A DNA stretch of 18,567 nt from DASZHA01 sp035938265 (GTDB lineage: Bacteria; Chloroflexota; Dormibacteria; DASZGP01): NCBI GenBank assembly GCA_035938265.1, contig DASZHA010000055.1, positions 1-18,567 on the forward strand, in the 5' to 3' direction. Shown here piece by piece: positions 14,923-18,567 of the stretch (positions are counted from its first letter, which is position 1; every line of letters begins with the position of its first letter). A model generated the notes under the pieces. That model did no database searches. It was not told the DNA's origin and saw nothing but the letters and a program-made list of their open reading frames with translations. The translations under genes and the position numbers were made by a program.

Positions 14923-15741
14923 TTAGAGGGTGACGCCGATCGACTTGAGCCGCCGGTCGAGAGCTGTCAGGCCATGCTGCTTGAGCGCCTCGGGGCCGAC
15001 GCCAAGGACGTCGAGGGCCACGTCCGGCAGGGTCAACGTCTCCTCGATTGCCGGCATCAGGGTATTGACACGGCCACGCACCACCTCGGCCATCGAGGGG
15101 TCCTCGGCGACCGCGCGCTGGAGGAACCCGGTGCCGTAGAGGATGTGGCGGCCCTCGTCGGCGGCGATCCGCGAGTAGCCATCGACGAAGCCGGGCAGCA
15201 GGCCACGCTGCCGGAGAAGGCCGAGCAGGAAGTGGGAGGTGGTGATCCCCATGGTGCCCTCGATGAGCAGGTGATAGACGGTGATGAAGTCGACCTTGGC
15301 CGAGCGGTTGCGGGGGTCCTGGCAGAGGCGGTCGTGGGCACCGACCAGGGCCTCGTCGAAGATCACGCGAAATGGCGCGTCAAGCGCCTGCCGGGCGCGG
15401 TTGACGTGCCGGCCGATGCTGGCCGGGTCATCGACGACCTCCGACTGGAAGCGGGCGTAGAACTGCATGTGCCGCACCTCGTCGACGAGCTGGGTGGTGA
15501 GGAAGCTGCCCTCCTCCTCGTCGTCCTGGGCCAGCACCAGCCCGGCGAACTGCGTCGAGATCCGCTCCTCGGCGACCATCAGCGAGGCGAGCGCGAAGTA
15601 GAGGAGGCCGCGATCGAGCTCGTCCATCACCTTCCAGTCGGCGACGTCGCGGGAGAGGTCGATTTCATGCGCCGACCAGTGGGACTGTTCCCAGTCGATA
15701 TACAGCTGCTGCGGGGTGCGGAACGCGGTGGCGGTGGCCAT
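14923..15741 (-). CDS. R2-like di-metal oxidase (R2lox or RNR beta-like)
   Basis: This 272-residue helical protein belongs to the ribonucleotide reductase R2/ferritin-like family. Predicted metal ligands are E58, E88 with H91 (DEVRH), E161 (IEGTMG), and E196 with H199 (DEGRH). The E161-to-E196 and E196-to-H199 spacings (35 and 3) equal those recalled for R2lox. Ile61 lies three residues after the first ligand and Tyr156 five before E161, the places of the R2lox Val/Ile-Tyr ether cross-link. Tyr95, seven after E88, sits where class Ia R2 has its radical tyrosine. The start WEQSHWSAHEIDLSRD is R2lox-like. No RNR-type C-terminal tail and no alpha subunit are seen, so an oxidase is likelier. The ATG at 15741 fits the domain; longer frames run upstream into poor sequence. 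Confidence 0.8.
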   Translation of the reverse strand: MATATAFRTPQQLYIDWEQSHWSAHEIDLSRDVADWKVMDELDRGLLYFALASLMVAEERISTQFAGLVLAQDDEEEGSFLTTQLVDEVRHMQFYARFQSEVVDDPASIGRHVNRARQALDAPFRVIFDEALVGAHDRLCQDPRNRSAKVDFITVYHLLIEGTMGITTSHFLLGLLRQRGLLPGFVDGYSRIAADEGRHILYGTGFLQRAVAEDPSMAEVVRGRVNTLMPAIEETLTLPDVALDVLGVGPEALKQHGLTALDRRLKSIGVTL

Positions 15742-15831
15742 TTGCTGGGCTGATTGTGCCCGATACCCTGGGACCGGCGCCCTGCTACCATCGCGACAAG
15801 CGGGGTGAACCGACAGAGGGATGGCGCGCAG

Positions 15832-15840
15832 TTGTCCACA
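15832..15840 (+). promoter_or_regulatory. Exact DnaA box TTGTCCACA
   Basis: The nine bases are TTGTCCACA, which is the preferred DnaA box of GC-rich actinobacteria such as Streptomyces. Only one box is seen here, so it is not an origin. In an intergenic region it could let DnaA regulate the flanking R2-like operon or the MEDS regulator, or could be a chance match. Confidence 0.35.
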
Positions 15841-15875
15841 GGCAGGCCGACGACGACGTGGAAGGTCGAGTCGGA

Positions 15876-15902
15876 TTGAGCTTTGCGCCGCTTTGCTATG
15901 CA
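15876..15902 (+). promoter_or_regulatory. Candidate promoter of the HTH-MEDS gene
   Basis: TTGAGC (15876-15881) and TATGCA (15897-15902) are 15 bases apart. Transcription would begin near 15909, about 11 bases before the GTG at 15920. The matches are partial (four and three of six), so this is tentative. Confidence 0.3.
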
Positions 15903-15919
15903 GCTGAGCGCGCAGCGAC

Positions 15920-16660
15920 GTGCATGAGCGCAGGCAGGTGAACGACCAGCTGCTGAACACCAAGGAGGCCGCCGAGTTCCTGCGCGTCAGCGAGGCCTCA
16001 ATCCGACGCTGGAGTGACGCCGGCCTGCTGCCGGCACAACGCGTGGGCCGGCGCGGCGCCCGGCGCTTCACCCGCTCCGACCTGGAGCGCTTCATGGGGG
16101 CCAAGGAAGGGCGACCCGACGACTCCTCCGCCGCTGTGGTCGGGGGCGAGGCGATCCCGCTGCGGGCCCACATCGCCTGCCTATACGGCGAGGAAGCCGG
16201 ACGATTTCGCCACTCGGTGCCGTTCATCGTCGACGGCCTGCGCCGTGGGCAGCCCACCTTCCTGGTCTGCTCCGGCGAGGTGCTCGACGGCTACCTGGAG
16301 ACCCTTCGGGTCGCAATGGCCGACTCCCACAGCAGCCTCGCCGAGCTCAGGGTGGTGTCCGAGTCAACGATGACGGCGGCCGACTTCATCGACTATTGGG
16401 AGCAGGTCCTCAGTGGGCTGGTCGCCACCCAGCCCTCGGCGATTCGCATCGTCGGCGAGCTGGTCTGCGCCGTCGAGATGCTGGAGTCGCTGGAGGAGCT
16501 GATGCGCTACGAGGAGGCCATCAACCTGCTGGCCAAGCGGTACCCCGTCATCTTCCTCTGCCAGTACGACGTGCGGGGCTTCGACGGTCCGACAATCCTG
16601 CGCATGCTCAAGGCGCACCCCGATATGTACGGCTGGCGCCTGGGAAACTTCCTGGCCTGA
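15920..16660 (+). CDS. Transcriptional regulator with HTH and MEDS sensory domain
   Basis: This 246-residue protein has an N-terminal excisionase/MerR-like helix-turn-helix (about 11-60: LNTKEAAEFLRVSEASIRRW, then GARRFTRSDLERFM). A MEDS domain follows at about 80-245 (HIACLYG at 84-90, PFIVDGLRRGQPTFLVC at 101-117, GWRLGNFLA at the end). MEDS (methanogen/methylotroph DcmR sensory) domains occur in DcmR, a repressor of dichloromethane dehalogenase, and in many uncharacterised sensors, so a small-molecule or redox-sensing one-component regulator is likely. It diverges from the R2-like oxidase operon, the most probable target, with autoregulation. The start is GTG at 15920; a GTG at 15938 is also possible and has AGG just upstream. 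Its stop lies three bases from a convergent crotonase gene. Confidence 0.85.
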   Translation: MHERRQVNDQLLNTKEAAEFLRVSEASIRRWSDAGLLPAQRVGRRGARRFTRSDLERFMGAKEGRPDDSSAAVVGGEAIPLRAHIACLYGEEAGRFRHSVPFIVDGLRRGQPTFLVCSGEVLDGYLETLRVAMADSHSSLAELRVVSESTMTAADFIDYWEQVLSGLVATQPSAIRIVGELVCAVEMLESLEELMRYEEAINLLAKRYPVIFLCQYDVRGFDGPTILRMLKAHPDMYGWRLGNFLA

Positions 16661-16663
16661 CCC

Positions 16664-17416
16664 TCAGTCCCGGCGGAGCGCCCCCTCCACGGCCGCCCGG
16701 CCTTCGGCGTCGACCCAGCCCTGCAGCAGGGGGTCAGCCGCGGCCGCGGCTCGCAGCCGTTCCACGGTCGCGCCCCGCAGCTCCCGCTTGGTGCGCGCAT
16801 AGACGCTGGCAGGCGCCGCCGCCAGCTCCCTGGCCACCTCCAGCGCGCGGGGGACGACATCGTCGCCGCTGAGCACCTCGTCCCACACCCCGTTGCCGGC
16901 GCACCAGTCGGCTCCCACCAACCGTGCGCTGAGGGCCAGGTAGCGCGCCGCCCCTGGCGTCAGCTCGGCGCGCACGATACCTATTGCCGCCGCCGGGTAG
17001 GGCACACCAACTGTCACCTCCGTGATGCCGTACTTGCCCTCCAGGGCACCGATGCGGATGTCGCCGCAGAGAGCGAAGAGGAACCCGCCAGCGATGGCGT
17101 GCCCGGTGACGGCGGTGACCACGGGACAGGGCAGCCCATAGGCTCCGAGGACCAGCTCGTTGACCCCCCGAACCATCGCCTGCTGGCCAGCCGCGTCGAG
17201 GGTAGGCACGAACTTCAGGTCGACGCCTGCGGAGAAGAAGCGGGGCCGGCCGGCGATCACCAGCGCTCGCGGGGACGTCGCGGCCACCTCCGCCAGCGCC
17301 GCTATCACCTCGTGCAGGGTGTCCAGGTCCATGGCGTTGGCCGGGGGGCGATCAAGGGTGAGCAGGGTCACCTCGCCCTCGACGCGGGTGGTGACGTGGC
17401 CGACTGACATCGGCAT
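16664..17416 (-). CDS. Enoyl-CoA hydratase/isomerase family protein
   Basis: This 250-residue protein has the crotonase fold. The oxyanion-hole segments are FSAGVDL (61-67) and GHAIAGGFLFALCGDIRIG (105-123). ITEVTVGVPYP (131-141) provides Glu133, the place of the first catalytic Glu of rat crotonase. The canonical GAGGTQRL stretch that follows in hydratases is replaced by PAAAIGIVRAEL. The enzyme may therefore be an isomerase or act on an atypical acyl-CoA rather than being a standard beta-oxidation hydratase. Two starts are possible: ATG 17416, or ATG 17410, which has GGA at seven-base spacing and TAGGAT positioned for a leaderless message. It is divergent from a membrane protein gene across 46 bases and convergent with the MEDS regulator. 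No other fatty acid genes adjoin it. Confidence 0.87.
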   Translation of the reverse strand: MPMSVGHVTTRVEGEVTLLTLDRPPANAMDLDTLHEVIAALAEVAATSPRALVIAGRPRFFSAGVDLKFVPTLDAAGQQAMVRGVNELVLGAYGLPCPVVTAVTGHAIAGGFLFALCGDIRIGALEGKYGITEVTVGVPYPAAAIGIVRAELTPGAARYLALSARLVGADWCAGNGVWDEVLSGDDVVPRALEVARELAAAPASVYARTKRELRGATVERLRAAAAADPLLQGWVDAEGRAAVEGALRRD

Positions 17417-17462
17417 ATCCTAAGCACCCATGCCAGGGCTCGGGTTTTAGGCGACGGCAAGC

Positions 17463-18200
17463 GTGGGCAGTCTGGCGCTGACAGGCGCGATTCCCGTATT
17501 GGTCACCACCTTCCTGGCCTCCACGGTCGAGGCCGTCGAGATGGTCACCATCGTCGTGGGGGTGGGCGCGGCCCGGGGCTGGCGGTCGACCCTGGTCGGC
17601 GTGGGCGCCGGCTTCGCCGTTCTCCTGGCGGTGGTCGCGGTGCTCGGCGTGGCCCTCAGCAGCATCCCCATCGGGCCGTTGCGGCTGCTGGTGGGGTCGC
17701 TGATGCTGGTCTTTGGACTGCAGTGGCTACGCAAGGGCGTGCGCCGGGTGGCTGCCCACGGGCTGGCTGGACTCAAGTTCAGGCAGCCGGAGCCACCAGA
17801 GTTCACGGGGTCCGGCTTCGATTGGCTGGCCTTCGTCCTGGCGTTCAAGGGGGTGGTCCTCGAGGGCCTCGAGATCGCCTTCATCGCCGTCTCCCTGGGT
17901 GCCAGCACCAATCGGTACGACGTCGCCGCCATCGGCGCGGTCGCGGCGCTGGTGCTGGTCGGCGGCGTGGGGGCGGCGGTCCACTCCCTGGTGCGGCAGG
18001 TGCCCCGCAGCCTGCTCCAGCTCGGCGTCGGTGTCCTGCTGACAACCTTCGGCACCTTCTGGGCGGTCGAAGGCCTGGGCGTCGATTGGCCGGGCGGCGA
18101 CGCCGCGATCCTCTGGCTGCTTGCCCTCTACCTGCTGACCGCGGTGACCTTCATCGCCCTTGAACGCCGGCGCGCCTTCGGGTTCGACCCGGCCACATGA
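17463..18200 (+). CDS. Integral membrane protein with duplicated ExxE repeat (COG4280-like)
   Basis: This 245-residue protein has about six to seven hydrophobic segments and an internal duplication. Half one has STVEAVEMVTIVVGVG (20-35, Glu23/Glu26) and LLVGSLMLVFGLQWLRKG (75-92). Half two has VVLEGLEIAFIAVSLG (131-146, Glu134/Glu137) and QLGVGVLLTTFGTFWAVEG (186-204). Paired intramembrane glutamates in two repeats are typical of cation carriers such as GDT1/UPF0016 and the FTR1 iron permease. I place it with uncharacterised COG4280-type membrane proteins; transport of a metal ion is only an inference. The start is GTG at 17463, without a clear Shine-Dalgarno. It shares four bases (ATGA) with the next gene, so the two form a pair. 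Confidence 0.72.
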   Translation: MGSLALTGAIPVLVTTFLASTVEAVEMVTIVVGVGAARGWRSTLVGVGAGFAVLLAVVAVLGVALSSIPIGPLRLLVGSLMLVFGLQWLRKGVRRVAAHGLAGLKFRQPEPPEFTGSGFDWLAFVLAFKGVVLEGLEIAFIAVSLGASTNRYDVAAIGAVAALVLVGGVGAAVHSLVRQVPRSLLQLGVGVLLTTFGTFWAVEGLGVDWPGGDAAILWLLALYLLTAVTFIALERRRAFGFDPAT

Positions 18201-18418
18201 CCGCCCTGCGGGTGGTTGGCTCTGGGATCCGCGGCTTCCTGCGTTTCTGGTACGCCTTCATCGTCGGCGACGACTGGACGGTCGCGGCCGCGGTCGTCGC
18301 CGGGCTGCTGGTCACCGCGCTTCTCAGCCTGAATGGAGCGCCGGCCTGGTGGGTGATGCCGCTGGTGGTGATCGTTGCCATCGGCGAGAGCCTTCGGCGG
18401 GCCAGTCACCGGCGGTAG
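18197..18418 (+). CDS. Small two-helix membrane protein
   Basis: This 73-residue protein has an N-terminal amphipathic stretch (RVVGSGIRGFLRFWYAFIVGDDWT), a hydrophobic helix at about 28-45, a short loop APAWW and a second helix at about 52-65, then a basic end RRASHRR. Its ATG overlaps the stop of the upstream repeat-containing membrane protein (ATGA), and the position and coupling suggest a partner subunit. I recognise no family beyond this. Confidence 0.68.
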   Translation: MTALRVVGSGIRGFLRFWYAFIVGDDWTVAAAVVAGLLVTALLSLNGAPAWWVMPLVVIVAIGESLRRASHRR

Positions 18419-18449
18419 CCGGGCGCAGGTTCACACCGTCTGCCGGCGG

Positions 18450-18567
18450 TCAGCCCCCTCCGGCGTGGACCACGACCGGGCCGTCCCACTGCTCGAGAAA
18501 CTCAATATCCATGTCCTGGAGCGCGGCGCCCACCCATTCGGCACTGGCCTCGCCGGCCGCCTTGGCG
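18450..18567 (-). CDS. C-terminal fragment of an unidentified protein
   Basis: The right edge cuts this minus-strand gene. The last 38 codons before the TGA at 18450-18452 include SAEWVGAALQDMDIEFLEQW and the end GPVVVHAGGG. It is slightly acidic, with no membrane segment in the visible part. The frame is supported only by the absence of stops and a protein-like composition. I do not recognise the family. Confidence 0.45.
   Translation of the reverse strand, partial: AKAAGEASAEWVGAALQDMDIEFLEQWDGPVVVHAGGG

Larger units (their letters stand above)
15742..15919. other. Divergent intergenic region of the R2-like operon and MEDS gene
   Basis: This 178-base gap separates two divergent genes and is the longest non-coding stretch in the window. 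It contains one exact DnaA-box match and a candidate plus-strand promoter. I see no clear minus-strand promoter; CACAAT near 15755 could be a weak -10. No inverted repeat long enough for a riboswitch or terminator was found. It is the natural place for the MEDS regulator to bind. Confidence 0.6.

Noticed and set aside
14923..15741. Calling the R2-like gene nrdB/nrdF
   Set aside because: There is no alpha subunit gene nearby, no RNR-type C-terminal tail, and the first ligand is Glu as in R2lox, so an RNR gene name was withheld.
15742..16257. N-terminal extension of the R2-like protein to 16257
   Set aside because: The added residues have no R2 similarity and overlap the MEDS gene on the other strand. 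The ATG at 15741 begins the conserved region.
1..18567. tRNA, rRNA, CRISPR, insertion sequence, riboswitch or strong terminator
   Set aside because: None was recognised by eye on either strand. Gaps are too short for most, and no repeated spacer pattern, transposase or hairpin-plus-T tract was seen.

Overview
The window is 18.6 kb of high-GC, densely packed bacterial chromosome. Gaps are short, four-base start/stop overlaps are frequent, many starts are GTG, and several genes lack a visible Shine-Dalgarno sequence, which suggests leaderless transcripts. The gene content (Tad pilus genes, menaquinone genes, a possible F420-dependent luciferase-like domain, an R2-like oxidase, a MEDS-domain regulator) fits a soil-type Actinomycetota or a Chloroflexota/Dormibacterota-like lineage. 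I cannot fix the phylum from the sequence alone.

Layout. (1) 1-4834, minus strand: a Tad/Flp pilus operon read cpaE-like ATPase, cpaB, tadB, tadC, tadE, tadG-like (cut by the left edge). The motor ATPase TadA/CpaF, the Flp pilin and the prepilin peptidase are not in the window. (2) 4896-7171, minus: the translational GTPase TypA/BipA, preceded by a small conserved protein of unknown function with a strong ribosome binding site. (3) 7260-9991, plus: an AlkZ-like winged-helix DNA glycosylase, an FkbM-type methyltransferase of clearly lower GC (probably transferred), and a multi-pass membrane protein. (4) 9988-13320: a quinone locus. A UbiE/MenG methyltransferase (minus) diverges, across only 7-19 bases, from an unusual fusion of a luciferase-like oxidoreductase with a MenA-type prenyltransferase, followed by an overlapping CPBP-family membrane protease gene. 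(5) 13328-15741, minus: a two-gene operon of an R2-like di-metal oxidase and an acyl-CoA carboxyltransferase. (6) 15920-16660, plus: an HTH-MEDS sensor-regulator divergent from that operon; the 178-base gap between them carries an exact actinobacterial-type DnaA box. (7) 16664-17416, minus: a crotonase-fold enoyl-CoA hydratase/isomerase. (8) 17463-18418, plus: a membrane protein built from two repeats with paired glutamates, and a small overlapping membrane protein. (9) The right edge holds the C-terminal end of an unidentified minus-strand gene.

The most unusual item is the luciferase-like/MenA fusion beside MenG. It puts a flavin- or F420-type redox domain and the membrane prenyltransferase of menaquinone synthesis on one chain, with the methyltransferase that acts next encoded back to back. 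The second most interesting is the R2-like oxidase operon facing a MEDS sensor: the oxidase keeps all six metal ligands and a tyrosine at the place used for the R2lox cross-link, and also has a tyrosine where ribonucleotide reductases hold their radical. No stretch longer than about 180 bases lacks a gene. I saw no RNA gene, CRISPR array, insertion sequence or convincing terminator.
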